Origin: Chitinophaga pinensis
GTDB taxonomy: Bacteria; Bacteroidota; Bacteroidia; Chitinophagales; Chitinophagaceae
Assembly: GCA_902167325.1 (NCBI GenBank)
Contig: LR632930.1
Coordinates: forward strand, 806,001 to 870,000
DNA length: 64,000 nt
Direction of reading: 5' to 3'
Program-made: the position numbers and the translations under genes
Part shown: positions 43,938 through 51,873 of the stretch, in pieces
Layout of the letters: every line of letters begins with the position of its first letter
How positions within the stretch are numbered: position 1 is the stretch's first letter
Notes under the pieces: model-generated
Database searches by the model: none
What the model was told of the DNA's origin: nothing
The model's input: the letters and a program-made list of their open reading frames with translations, nothing else

Positions 43938-44288
43938 TCAGAGCGCCTGTTTCAGCGCTGCTGTAGTCTTTGCATCGTTCCCGATAAATATTTTCCCGTT
44001 CACCAGCGCCACCGGCCGTTTCAGAAAAGTATATTCCTCAAGGATCAGATCACGGTAATCCTGCTCTGTTAATTCTTTACCCGCCAGTCCGCGTGCTTTA
44101 TACTGTAGCGACCGGCGGCTGAACAACGATTCGTACGTGCCCGCCAGTGCATGCATCTCCTCCAGCTGCGCCGGCGTTATCTTATCTTTCTTAATATCCT
44201 GCAGTTCCGCCCCTTTTGCCACGGCTTCCGTTTCTTCGAGAATTTTCTTGCAGGTACCGCAGGTAGACAGGTGATAAATCTTCTTCAT
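43938..44288 (-). CDS. ArsC/Spx family protein
   Basis: 116 residues. Thioredoxin-like ArsC fold with CGTC (Cys10 and Cys13) near the N-terminus and FLKRPVALVNGKIFIGND near the C-terminus. Members are arsenate reductases or redox-sensing Spx-type regulators. The CxxC is kept, and no arsenic-resistance gene is nearby, so function as arsenate reductase is not established. It is divergent from polA with 43 bases between the starts. Confidence 0.88.
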   Translation of the reverse strand: MKKIYHLSTCGTCKKILEETEAVAKGAELQDIKKDKITPAQLEEMHALAGTYESLFSRRSLQYKARGLAGKELTEQDYRDLILEEYTFLKRPVALVNGKIFIGNDAKTTAALKQAL

Positions 44289-44319
44289 CCGGTAAAATTA
44301 TGAATTATGGGTAATTGAT

Positions 44320-44327
44320 TACTTTTG
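44320..44327 (+). promoter_or_regulatory. Probable -7 element of polA
   Basis: TACTTTTG is an exact TAnnTTTG match ending four bases before the polA ATG at 44332, so the transcript may be leaderless. Confidence 0.5.
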
Positions 44328-44331
44328 ACGA

Positions 44332-47151
44332 ATGGGCAAAAAACTCTTTTTATTGGATGCACTGGCGCTGATATACCGCGCCTATTACGCTTTGATCCGG
44401 AACCCCAGGCTCACCAGCAAGGGCAAAAACACCAATGCGCAGTTTGGGTTCACCACCACCCTGCTCCACCTTCTCAACAAGGAAAAACCCACGCACATCG
44501 CCGTGGCTTTCGATACGCATGCCCCCACCGAGCGGCATACCGATTTTGCCGATTATAAGGCTAACCGGGAAGATGCCCCGGAAGACCTCCTTGCCGCATT
44601 GCCCGACATCAAAAGAATCATAGAAGGCTTCAACATACCCGTGCTGGAAGTAGACGGTTATGAGGCAGATGATATTATCGGTACTGTTGCCTGGCAGGCC
44701 GCCGCTCAGGGTTACACCGTGTACATGGTTACCCCTGATAAGGATTACGGCCAGCTCGTAAAGGACAATGTGTTTATCTGGAAACCACCGGCACTGGGCA
44801 ACAAAGAAGAAATCATGGGACCAAAGGAAGTTTGCGAACGCTGGGGCATCACGGATGTGAACCAGGTGATCGATATCCTCGGGCTCATGGGCGATTCCGT
44901 CGATAATATCCCCGGCATCCCCGGCGTAGGCGAAAAAACCGCCGCCAAACTGCTGACCGAATGGCAATCCCTCGAAAACGTACTCGCCAACGCCGATAAG
45001 ATCCCCGGCAAACTCGGGGAAAAAGTTCGTGCCGGGGCAGACAGTGCTATATTATCCAAGAAACTGGCCACTATTATCACCGATGTACCGGTAGAGTTTC
45101 ATGAAGAAAACTTCTGCTGTACGGAAGTGAATAAAGAAAAGCTGTCCGAAATATTCTCTGAACTGGAATTTAAAAGTCTGGGTAAAACCATCCTCGGCGA
45201 TTCCTTTAACGCCCTTGGCGGGGAAACCGGGAAGCCGGTTCAGCAGGACCTGTTCGGCAATCCTACAGAAGCGCCCACGAACGGCAGCTCCCTCGCACAA
45301 CAGGCCGAAGCCATCGATTCTCCGGGGCTTGTAGCCGATAAGAATATCGAAAACACACCGCATACCTACCACCTTGCCGATACTCCTGACAAGCATGCCG
45401 CCCTCGTGGCGCAGCTCATGCAGGCGCCCATTATCAGCTTCGATACCGAAACCACCGGTACCGATGCCAATGCCGTTGATATCGTTGGGATGAGCTTTTC
45501 CATAAAGCCGACTGAAGGCTGGTACATCCCGCTCCCGCCGGTAAGGGATGAAGTATTAAAGATCCTGGAAACATTCCGTCCTGTGTTCGAACGTACCGAT
45601 GCCCAGTTTATTGGTCAAAATGCCAAATACGATATGATCGTGCTGAAGTGGTACGGCATAGAAGTAAAAGGCAAACTGTTTGACACTATGCTGGCCCACT
45701 ACCTTATTGAACCCGAAGGCCGCCGCTCCATGGATCTGCTCAGTGCCCAATACCTGCAGTACGCGCCCGTTTCCATTGAAACGCTCATTGGAAAGAAAGG
45801 CAAGAACCAGGGCACCATGCGCGATGTGGAGATCGAAAAAATCAAAGAGTATGCTGCGGAAGATGCCGACATCACCCTGCAGCTGAAAGATAAGTTTGAG
45901 CCTATGCTGCAGGAACGCGATGTGCAGAAAGTGTTTTACGACATTGAAGCACCGCTGCTGCAGGTACTCACCGATATGGAATATGAAGGGGTGAAGATCG
46001 ATACGCAGGCGCTGGCGGATTATTCCCGTGAACTGGAAACAGATATCCGGAAAGCAGAAGAAAGCGTATTTCAACAGGCGGGCGTACGCTTCAATCTCGG
46101 TTCACCGAAACAACTGGGCGAAGTGCTGTTTGAGAAACTGCAGCTGGACCCGAAAGCAAAGAAAACCCGCACCGGACAATATGCTACCGGGGAAGATGTG
46201 CTGGCCAAACTTTCCAGCAAACACCCTATTGTTGAAAACATCCTCGTGTTCCGGGAGCTGAGCAAGCTGAAATCCACTTATGTGGATGCGCTGCCCACCA
46301 TGATCAATCCGCGCACCAACCGTGTGCACACTTCCTACAACCAGGCCGTTGCAGTTACGGGGCGCCTCAGTTCCAATAACCCGAACCTGCAGAATATTCC
46401 CATCCGTACCGAAAGGGGGCGCGAGGTGCGGAAGGCGTTCGTGCCGCGCAGTGAAGAATTTACCCTGCTCTCTGCCGACTATTCGCAAATTGAACTGCGC
46501 ATTATCGCAGCCATCAGCGGCGACCAGAATATGAGCGATGCATTCCGCAGCGGACTCGATATCCATACCGCTACTGCCGCCAAAGTATACGGAGTAGAAC
46601 TGGCTGATGTAACACCCGATATGCGCCGCAATGCGAAAAGTGTGAATTTCGGCATCATATATGGGCAGAGCGCTTTCGGGCTCAGCGAAAATCTGGGCAT
46701 CCCCAGAAGCGAGGCTAAATCACTGATCGACAACTACTTTGCGCAATATCCTTCTATCCGTCAGTACATGGAGGATCAGGTAAAATTTGCGCAGAAACAT
46801 GGATACGTGCAAACGGTGATGGGCCGGAAGCGCTGGCTGAAAGACATTAATTCTTCCAACGCTGTTGTTCGCGGCTTCGCGGAAAGGAACGCCATCAATA
46901 TGCCTATCCAGGGCACAGCGGCCGACCTGATCAAACTCGCCATGATTTCTCTGCATAAAACATTCCGCGAGCATAACTTCCGCTCCCGGATGATTTTGCA
47001 GGTGCATGACGAGTTGGTATTTGACGCGCACAAAGACGAGCTGGAAATCATCAAGCCGCTCATCATCGAAGGCATGCGCAACGCCATGCCGCTGGATGTA
47101 CCGGTAGAAGCAGAGATCGGGACAGGTAAAAACTGGCTCGAAGCACATTGA
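44332..47151 (+). CDS. polA: DNA polymerase I
   Basis: 939 residues, three domains. The 5'-3' exonuclease occupies about 1-290 (YRAYYALIRNP, VDGYEADDIIGT, LMGDSVDNIPGIPGVGEKTA). The 3'-5' proofreading exonuclease is present and has its acidic residues (Asp371 and Glu373 in SFDTETTG), in contrast to the decayed domains of some bacteria. The polymerase domain has motif A DYSQIELR (Asp716), motif B KSVNFGIIYGQ and motif C VHDELVF (Asp893). It fills gaps and removes primers. A linker with low complexity (about 300-340) separates the first two domains. A 12-bp hairpin follows the gene. Confidence 0.98.
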   Translation: MGKKLFLLDALALIYRAYYALIRNPRLTSKGKNTNAQFGFTTTLLHLLNKEKPTHIAVAFDTHAPTERHTDFADYKANREDAPEDLLAALPDIKRIIEGFNIPVLEVDGYEADDIIGTVAWQAAAQGYTVYMVTPDKDYGQLVKDNVFIWKPPALGNKEEIMGPKEVCERWGITDVNQVIDILGLMGDSVDNIPGIPGVGEKTAAKLLTEWQSLENVLANADKIPGKLGEKVRAGADSAILSKKLATIITDVPVEFHEENFCCTEVNKEKLSEIFSELEFKSLGKTILGDSFNALGGETGKPVQQDLFGNPTEAPTNGSSLAQQAEAIDSPGLVADKNIENTPHTYHLADTPDKHAALVAQLMQAPIISFDTETTGTDANAVDIVGMSFSIKPTEGWYIPLPPVRDEVLKILETFRPVFERTDAQFIGQNAKYDMIVLKWYGIEVKGKLFDTMLAHYLIEPEGRRSMDLLSAQYLQYAPVSIETLIGKKGKNQGTMRDVEIEKIKEYAAEDADITLQLKDKFEPMLQERDVQKVFYDIEAPLLQVLTDMEYEGVKIDTQALADYSRELETDIRKAEESVFQQAGVRFNLGSPKQLGEVLFEKLQLDPKAKKTRTGQYATGEDVLAKLSSKHPIVENILVFRELSKLKSTYVDALPTMINPRTNRVHTSYNQAVAVTGRLSSNNPNLQNIPIRTERGREVRKAFVPRSEEFTLLSADYSQIELRIIAAISGDQNMSDAFRSGLDIHTATAAKVYGVELADVTPDMRRNAKSVNFGIIYGQSAFGLSENLGIPRSEAKSLIDNYFAQYPSIRQYMEDQVKFAQKHGYVQTVMGRKRWLKDINSSNAVVRGFAERNAINMPIQGTAADLIKLAMISLHKTFREHNFRSRMILQVHDELVFDAHKDELEIIKPLIIEGMRNAMPLDVPVEAEIGTGKNWLEAH

Positions 47152-47187
47152 TCTGAATATATTTTAAGCAAACCTAACTAGATAACC

Positions 47188-47217
47188 GCCGGTACGGAAT
47201 CCCGGTTCCGTACCGGC
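47188..47217. repeat. Perfect 12-bp inverted repeat after polA
   Basis: GCCGGTACGGAA / TTCCGTACCGGC around a hexaloop TCCCGG. It has no T run on either strand, so it is not a standard intrinsic terminator; it may still end polA or bind a protein. Confidence 0.6.
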
Positions 47218-47296
47218 TGGCAGTGAACAAATTATTCTGTGGCAGCGAAGCCCCTGCGTGCAAGCCGGACCCCTTGCATATCAGCAAATCGTTTAC

Positions 47297-47304
47297 TAGT
47301 TTTC
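47297..47304 (+). promoter_or_regulatory. Possible -7 element of the GNAT gene
   Basis: TAGTTTTC has one mismatch to TAnnTTTG and ends four bases before the ATG at 47309, the same spacing as at polA and mgsA. Confidence 0.35.
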
Positions 47305-47308
47305 ACTT

Positions 47309-47833
47309 ATGATCCAAACCTCAAGGTTACAATTGTTGCCCTGCACGTTGCAGTATTTTGAAGCACTCTTGCATGGAAATGAAGCATTAGCCCAATTACT
47401 GGGAGCAGATGTACCGGAACAATGGACAGAGTTCCCTGAAATGGTGCTGGTGGCCTACGACAAATTGCGCAACGATCCCTCCCTGCTGGGCTGGTTCTTT
47501 TACCTGGCCCTGCATAAGGAAGACAACCGGCTTATTGGCATCGCTGGTTTCAAAGGGCGCCCCAATGCCGAGGGCATTGTAGAGATTGGATACGAGGTTT
47601 CAACCGCATACCGTGAGCAGGGTTACGCCACTGAAATGGCCGGCACCCTCATCCGTTTTGCTTTCAGCCACCCTTACGTTACCAAAGTTATCGCGCATAC
47701 CGAAGAGGAATACAACGCTGCCGTAACCGTGCTTCAAAAATCAGGGATGCGCTTTGCCGGTGAGATCAATGGCCGGGAAGCAGGCGAGCTGTGGCGCTGG
47801 GAAATCTCCCGGGAAGAGTTCGGGGCCGGGTAA
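47309..47833 (+). CDS. GNAT family N-acetyltransferase
   Basis: 174 residues. The acetyl-CoA binding motif A region reads EIGYEVSTAYREQGYATEMAG, with the R/QxxGxA pattern (REQGYA), followed by the C-terminal segment AVTVLQKSGMRFAGEI. It resembles the RimJ/RimL-type subgroup, which acetylates protein N-termini or small amines. Cytosolic; substrate unknown. A C1 peptidase gene lies 71 bases downstream. Confidence 0.85.
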   Translation: MIQTSRLQLLPCTLQYFEALLHGNEALAQLLGADVPEQWTEFPEMVLVAYDKLRNDPSLLGWFFYLALHKEDNRLIGIAGFKGRPNAEGIVEIGYEVSTAYREQGYATEMAGTLIRFAFSHPYVTKVIAHTEEEYNAAVTVLQKSGMRFAGEINGREAGELWRWEISREEFGAG

Positions 47834-47875
47834 CCGCTCATCCATCCTCTTTTTCCCCATTTCCACCCGAACCCC

Positions 47876-47883
47876 TACATTTG
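47876..47883 (+). promoter_or_regulatory. Probable -7 element of the C1 peptidase gene
   Basis: TACATTTG is an exact TAnnTTTG match, 21 bases before the ATG at 47905. Confidence 0.5.
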
Positions 47884-47904
47884 CCGCCTAAATCTGCAAG
47901 AAAT

Positions 47905-49056
47905 ATGAGCATGAAGACTTGGATGATCGGGCTGGCCCTTTGCGCCAGCACCGCCGCCATGGCACAAACGATGCCGCTTACGAATAAAGAGGGCAGTCAG
48001 TATCAGTTCACCATCCTTAAAAGCCAGGATGCGTTTGCCGTACAAAACCAGGGGCAAACCGGCACCTGCTGGTCTTTTTCCGGCCTTTCCTTTTTTGAGT
48101 CCGAACTCCTCCGCACAGGTAAAGGCAAAGACCTTAACCTCAGTGAAATGTTTGTGGTACGGAAAATGTACCCCCTCAAAGCCGCTAACTACGTTCGCAT
48201 GCACGGCAAGGCCAACTTTGGCGAAGGCGGCGGGTTCCCCGACGATCTTCTCTGCCTGAAGCAATTTGGTCTCGTACCCCAGGACGCGTACGACGGCAAG
48301 CGGGAGAAAAATTATAACCATGCCGAAATGCTGGGCCTCCTCGAAGGAATGGTAAAATCCCTCGGCGATGCAAAAACAGTAAACCCCGCCTGGCAGAAAG
48401 CCTTCAACGGGGTACTTGATGCTTATATCGGCGATGCTCCCGAGCAATTCCAGTATAAAGGCAAATCTTATACTCCCCGGACTTTCGCAAAAGAACTCGG
48501 TCTTAATGCCGACGATTACGTGATCATCTCCTCCTTCAACCACCACCCTTTCTATTCTCAGTTTGTACTTGAAGTGCCTGATAACTGGAATTGGGAGAAA
48601 GTATATAACGTTCCCCTGAACGAGTTTACCCAGATCGCAGAACAGGCCATCCTGAATGGTTACACCCTTGCATGGGCTGCTGATGTGAGCGAAAGAGGAT
48701 TTTCTTTTAAAGATGGCCTCGCCATCGTTCCTGAAAAAGAATGGGCTGATTACTCCGATGCAGAGCGCCAGTCGCTTTTCACCAAACCCGCAAAGGAAAA
48801 AGCTATCACACAGGAAAACCGCCAGATCGCCTTCGATAACTTCGAAACGCAGGACGATCATGGCATGCACATTACCGGACTGGCTAAAGATCAGGAAGGT
48901 AAAAACTACTTCATCGTGAAAAACTCCTGGGGTGCAACCAACGGCTGCGGCGGATACTTCTACGCCTCCGTTCCCTATTTCGCATACAAGTCTACCTGCT
49001 ACATGGTGAACAAGAAAGCGATCCCCGCTGCACTCGCAAAGAAAATGGGCATCTGA
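47905..49056 (+). CDS. C1 family cysteine peptidase (bleomycin hydrolase/aminopeptidase C-like), exported
   Basis: 383 residues with a signal peptide (1-20, ending AMA). The papain-fold triad is complete: Cys55 in QGQTGTCWSF, His322 in DDHGMHITG and Asn340 in VKNSWG. The relation to the bleomycin hydrolase/PepC group is shown by the long insert between the Cys and His parts and by the C-terminal tail. Unlike the cytosolic PepC this one is exported, so it probably degrades peptides in the periplasm. The start at 47905 gives the signal peptide; the upstream frame to 47791 does not. Confidence 0.93.
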   Translation: MSMKTWMIGLALCASTAAMAQTMPLTNKEGSQYQFTILKSQDAFAVQNQGQTGTCWSFSGLSFFESELLRTGKGKDLNLSEMFVVRKMYPLKAANYVRMHGKANFGEGGGFPDDLLCLKQFGLVPQDAYDGKREKNYNHAEMLGLLEGMVKSLGDAKTVNPAWQKAFNGVLDAYIGDAPEQFQYKGKSYTPRTFAKELGLNADDYVIISSFNHHPFYSQFVLEVPDNWNWEKVYNVPLNEFTQIAEQAILNGYTLAWAADVSERGFSFKDGLAIVPEKEWADYSDAERQSLFTKPAKEKAITQENRQIAFDNFETQDDHGMHITGLAKDQEGKNYFIVKNSWGATNGCGGYFYASVPYFAYKSTCYMVNKKAIPAALAKKMGI

Positions 49057-49077
49057 TCGTGCCAAAGGATATTATAG

Positions 49078-49107
49078 AAAAAGGCGCTTCCTGATGGAGG
49101 CGCCTTT
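49078..49107 (+). terminator. Bidirectional terminator
   Basis: AAAAGGCGC..GGCGCCTTTT hairpin with TGAT loop and flanking A and T runs, between the convergent C1 peptidase and YciO-type genes. Confidence 0.82.
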
Positions 49108-49145
49108 TATATTTTTAATGCAGTAAGATTTATTTTCCTGAAAAG

Positions 49146-49763
49146 TTAGCTCACTGCTTCCCAATCACCCGCACCTTCGCGTACCACCACAGGTTCCGGC
49201 CCGGTACAGTCTATCACGGTAGACATGAGTACACCGCCCGGTCCTCCATCCACTACTATATCCACCAGTTTTCCAAACTTGTCGTGGATGATCTCCGGAT
49301 CGGTATATTCTTCCACATATTCATCTATAGGCAATGAAGCGCTCATTACCGGGTTACCCAGTTCTTTTACCAAAGTACGGCAGATGAGATTGTCGGGCAC
49401 ACGGATACCTACCGTATCACGCTTCGTTTTTAAAAGCTTTGGCACCTGGCGGCTGGCCGGTAAAATAAAGGTGTATGGACCGGGAAGGGCTTTCTTCAGA
49501 ATACGGAACAGCGGTGTATCCACACTTTTCGTATAATCGGTGAGATGGCTCAGGTCGTAGCAGATAAAGGAAAAATGCGATTTCTTAGGATCGATCCCCT
49601 TTATCCTCGCAATCCGCTCTACGGCCTCCGGCTTGAAAATATCGCAGCCAATGCCATACACCGTGTCTGTCGGATATATCACCACTCCTCCGTCGCGCAG
49701 GCATTCAATGATCGTTTTCAGATTACGCGGGTTCGGGTTTTGCGGATGCAGTTCCAGTCTCAT
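49146..49763 (-). CDS. YciO/YrdC/Sua5 family protein, YciO-type
   Basis: 205 residues. The YrdC fold is shown by GGVVIYPTDTVYGIGCD, SHFSFICYDLS, GPYTFILPAS and VGIRVPDN. The N-terminal HPQNPN and the C-terminal TVIDCTGPEPVVVREGAGDW resemble YciO rather than TsaC. TsaC-type enzymes make threonylcarbamoyl-AMP for tRNA t6A; the role of YciO is less certain, though it has the same fold. I cannot tell whether this is the sole t6A enzyme of the organism. Cytosolic, single gene. Confidence 0.9.
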   Translation of the reverse strand: MRLELHPQNPNPRNLKTIIECLRDGGVVIYPTDTVYGIGCDIFKPEAVERIARIKGIDPKKSHFSFICYDLSHLTDYTKSVDTPLFRILKKALPGPYTFILPASRQVPKLLKTKRDTVGIRVPDNLICRTLVKELGNPVMSASLPIDEYVEEYTDPEIIHDKFGKLVDIVVDGGPGGVLMSTVIDCTGPEPVVVREGAGDWEAVS

Positions 49764-49874
49764 ATTCCTTTAGTTTAAATTAATAACAAACATTTGCCGG
49801 GCAATGTTGGCCGGTAAATTACGACCGTATCTATAATCTTGCTAACTTTCCGCCCTGTTTCGAAATTAAACCGG

Positions 49875-50582
49875 ATGAAATTAAAAGGAATCGTCCCGAG
49901 GACGTGGAGGATCATCAAACGAGTATTCCTCATTCTCTTTATTGCCCAACTGTTGTACATCATCCTGCTGCGCTGGGTAAACCCGCCGATCACCATGACG
50001 ATGATTGGCAGTTGGTTTTCCCTGATCGGCACCGATAAATCCTTTCAGCGCGATTATGTGCGGCTCGATGAAATGTCGCAGCACATCAAGCTCGCCGTGA
50101 TCGCCAGCGAAGATCAGCTGTTCCCCGACCACGATGGGTTCGATTTCAAGTCTATCGAAAAAGCACTAAAGCATAATCAGAAAAGTAAAAAAATCAGGGG
50201 AGGTTCTACCATCAGCCAGCAGGTTGCTAAAAATGTATTTCTCTGGCAGGGGCGCAGCTGGGTCCGGAAAGGACTGGAAGTCTATTTCACTTTCATGATA
50301 GAAAAACTCTGGAGTAAACAACGCATCCTCGAAATGTACCTGAACGTTGCAGAAACCGGAGAAGGCGTATTCGGCGTAGAGGCTTCTGCACAGGCCAACT
50401 ATAAAAAACCTGCCAGCAACCTTAACCGTGAAGAAGCGGCCATGATTACTGCATGCCTGCCTAACCCGGTAAAGTACACCGTGAACCCACCGGCCCGTAT
50501 CACCGCATGGCGGCAGAAACGCATCCTTCAACAAATGCGCAACCTCATTGGCGATCCTGACATTTTAGAACTTATCAGGTAG
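49875..50582 (+). CDS. mtgA: Monofunctional peptidoglycan glycosyltransferase
   Basis: 235 residues. A single transmembrane helix (IIKRVFLILFIAQLLYIILL) anchors a GT51 domain that polymerises lipid II into glycan strands. Motifs in order are ASEDQLFPDHDGFD with the catalytic Glu, RGGSTISQQVAKN, and EMYLNVAETGEGVFG. There is no transpeptidase domain, hence the monofunctional type. The ATG at 49875 is chosen; the frame opens 12 codons earlier with TTG. A long spaced inverted repeat follows the gene. Confidence 0.95.
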   Translation: MKLKGIVPRTWRIIKRVFLILFIAQLLYIILLRWVNPPITMTMIGSWFSLIGTDKSFQRDYVRLDEMSQHIKLAVIASEDQLFPDHDGFDFKSIEKALKHNQKSKKIRGGSTISQQVAKNVFLWQGRSWVRKGLEVYFTFMIEKLWSKQRILEMYLNVAETGEGVFGVEASAQANYKKPASNLNREEAAMITACLPNPVKYTVNPPARITAWRQKRILQQMRNLIGDPDILELIR

Positions 50583-50593
50583 GCCCTGTTTCC

Positions 50594-50666
50594 ACACAAT
50601 TCCATATTTGTGTATTTCTTCCACTAATTTCAAAATGGGCTTTTTAAAAATTTGGGGGAATTGTGT
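50594..50666. repeat. 10-bp inverted repeat with a 53-base spacer
   Basis: ACACAATTCC (50594-50603) and GGAATTGTGT (50657-50666) are exact reverse complements, in the gap after mtgA. The spacer is A/T-rich. It might be a weak terminator or chance. Confidence 0.35.
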
Positions 50667-50695
50667 AAAATCACCAGAAAGCTTAGCAGCAAGGG

Positions 50696-51208
50696 TTACA
50701 TCCCACGCACGGCATCGGCTGCGGATTGGAGGCGCTGGTTGTGATCACCCCGGATATCGGCCCAGGGAGTTCCGGAATTGATTACGATATCGCGGTAAAT
50801 GTTATAATAATAAGTACGTTCTTCGGGCAGAGGGTGTTCCCGGAGTGGGTCATCTTCCCAAGGAATGTCGATATAGGTAAGCAGATATCCATCGTACCTC
50901 CGTTGTGCAATCAGCTCCAGTATGCGTGGGTCGCAGTCGCCATATTTGGCTTCGCTCCATACTTTAATGACGTGAAGATCGGTGTCACAAATTATCAGTT
51001 CTTTTCCCCGGGCTGCGGCAGCATCTTCAGCCGCAAGCTGCCCTTGCGCCATATGCCACAGATCTTCCTTCTTGTAAGGCCTTCCCAAAGTTTCCAGGTA
51101 AGAACGTGCAAACTCCGGCACCCACTCCGTATTGTACAGGGCGGCCAGTTGCTGGCTAAGGGTACTTTTACCGGTGGATTCCGGGCCTATGACAACGATT
51201 CTCTTCAC
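50696..51208 (-). CDS. NadR-type nicotinamide riboside kinase
   Basis: 170 residues. Walker A GPESTGKST is at residues 8-16, followed by VPEFARSYLE, CDTDLHVIKVW and REHPLPEE, as in the ribosylnicotinamide kinase domain of NadR. The adenylyltransferase domain of NadR is absent, so this is a stand-alone kinase that phosphorylates nicotinamide riboside to NMN. Its start overlaps the pnuC stop by four bases (ATGA), which couples kinase and transporter. The kinase traps the imported riboside inside the cell. Confidence 0.92.
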   Translation of the reverse strand: MKRIVVIGPESTGKSTLSQQLAALYNTEWVPEFARSYLETLGRPYKKEDLWHMAQGQLAAEDAAAARGKELIICDTDLHVIKVWSEAKYGDCDPRILELIAQRRYDGYLLTYIDIPWEDDPLREHPLPEERTYYYNIYRDIVINSGTPWADIRGDHNQRLQSAADAVRGM

Positions 51209-51828
51209 ACTGGTTCGTTTAGCTGTTTGCGGTAGATGCGGCGCCAGTGGAAATATCCGTTGACTGCCACGATGAACAAAATTACGGTTAATACCGCTGT
51301 TGGCGCAAGCCCTTTATACAGCAAAAGCGGAATGGCGATGAGATTAGAAATATTCAGCAGCACCCAGTTCTCGATCTTCCGCTTTGCCAGCAGCCACATG
51401 CCGCTCCAGGCTGTGGCCGATACCAGCGCATCCAGGACCGGAACAGTACTGTCTGTATACGTTTTAAGTACAAACCAGATAAACAGCCAACCCACTGCTA
51501 CGATTCCAATGGCGATCTGCCAGTCGCGCCGGTTCATCCATGAAATCTCCACCACACCGGTGCCGTTCCTTTGCCGCGTCCAGTTATACCAGCCGTACAC
51601 ACTCATGATGAAGTAATAAGCATTCAGCCCGGCTTCAGCATATAATCCTACAGCGGGCTTCGCGAACAGATATGTAAAAAAACCGGTACTGATGAGTCCG
51701 GTTGGGTATACCCAGATACTATTTGCACGCGAACAGAATACGCTGATGATCCCGAAAATTACGCCGGTAGCTTCCTGCCACGACATCGATACGAAACCGT
51801 TTATTACTTCCTGAAAAAATGTTTCCAT
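51205..51828 (-). CDS. pnuC: Nicotinamide riboside transporter PnuC
   Basis: 207 residues with about seven transmembrane helices. The GIISVFCSRANSIWVYPTGLIS stretch, AEAGLNAYYFIMSVYGWYNW and ALVSATAWSGMWLLAKRKIENW, matches the Pnu family. Pnu proteins for thiamine (PnuT) look alike, but coupling to a nicotinamide riboside kinase by an ATGA overlap argues for PnuC. No TPP riboswitch sequence is seen upstream: the gene starts right behind the terminator of the PNGase F-like gene. Confidence 0.93.
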   Translation of the reverse strand: METFFQEVINGFVSMSWQEATGVIFGIISVFCSRANSIWVYPTGLISTGFFTYLFAKPAVGLYAEAGLNAYYFIMSVYGWYNWTRQRNGTGVVEISWMNRRDWQIAIGIVAVGWLFIWFVLKTYTDSTVPVLDALVSATAWSGMWLLAKRKIENWVLLNISNLIAIPLLLYKGLAPTAVLTVILFIVAVNGYFHWRRIYRKQLNEPV

Positions 51829-51833
51829 ATATA

Positions 51834-51866
51834 GTAAAAAAGGCCGCCATGGCGGCGGCCCTTGTT
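51834..51866 (-). terminator. Terminator of the PNGase F-like gene
   Basis: Hairpin with GGCCGCC..GGCGGCGGCC arms and a T run on the minus strand, immediately before the pnuC start. Some read-through or a promoter inside this stretch must serve pnuC. Confidence 0.75.
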
Positions 51867-51873
51867 AAAGATC

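Noticed and set aside
51829-51873. Riboswitch upstream of pnuC
   Set aside because: The gap is only 45 bases and is filled by the terminator of the previous gene; no aptamer could fit.
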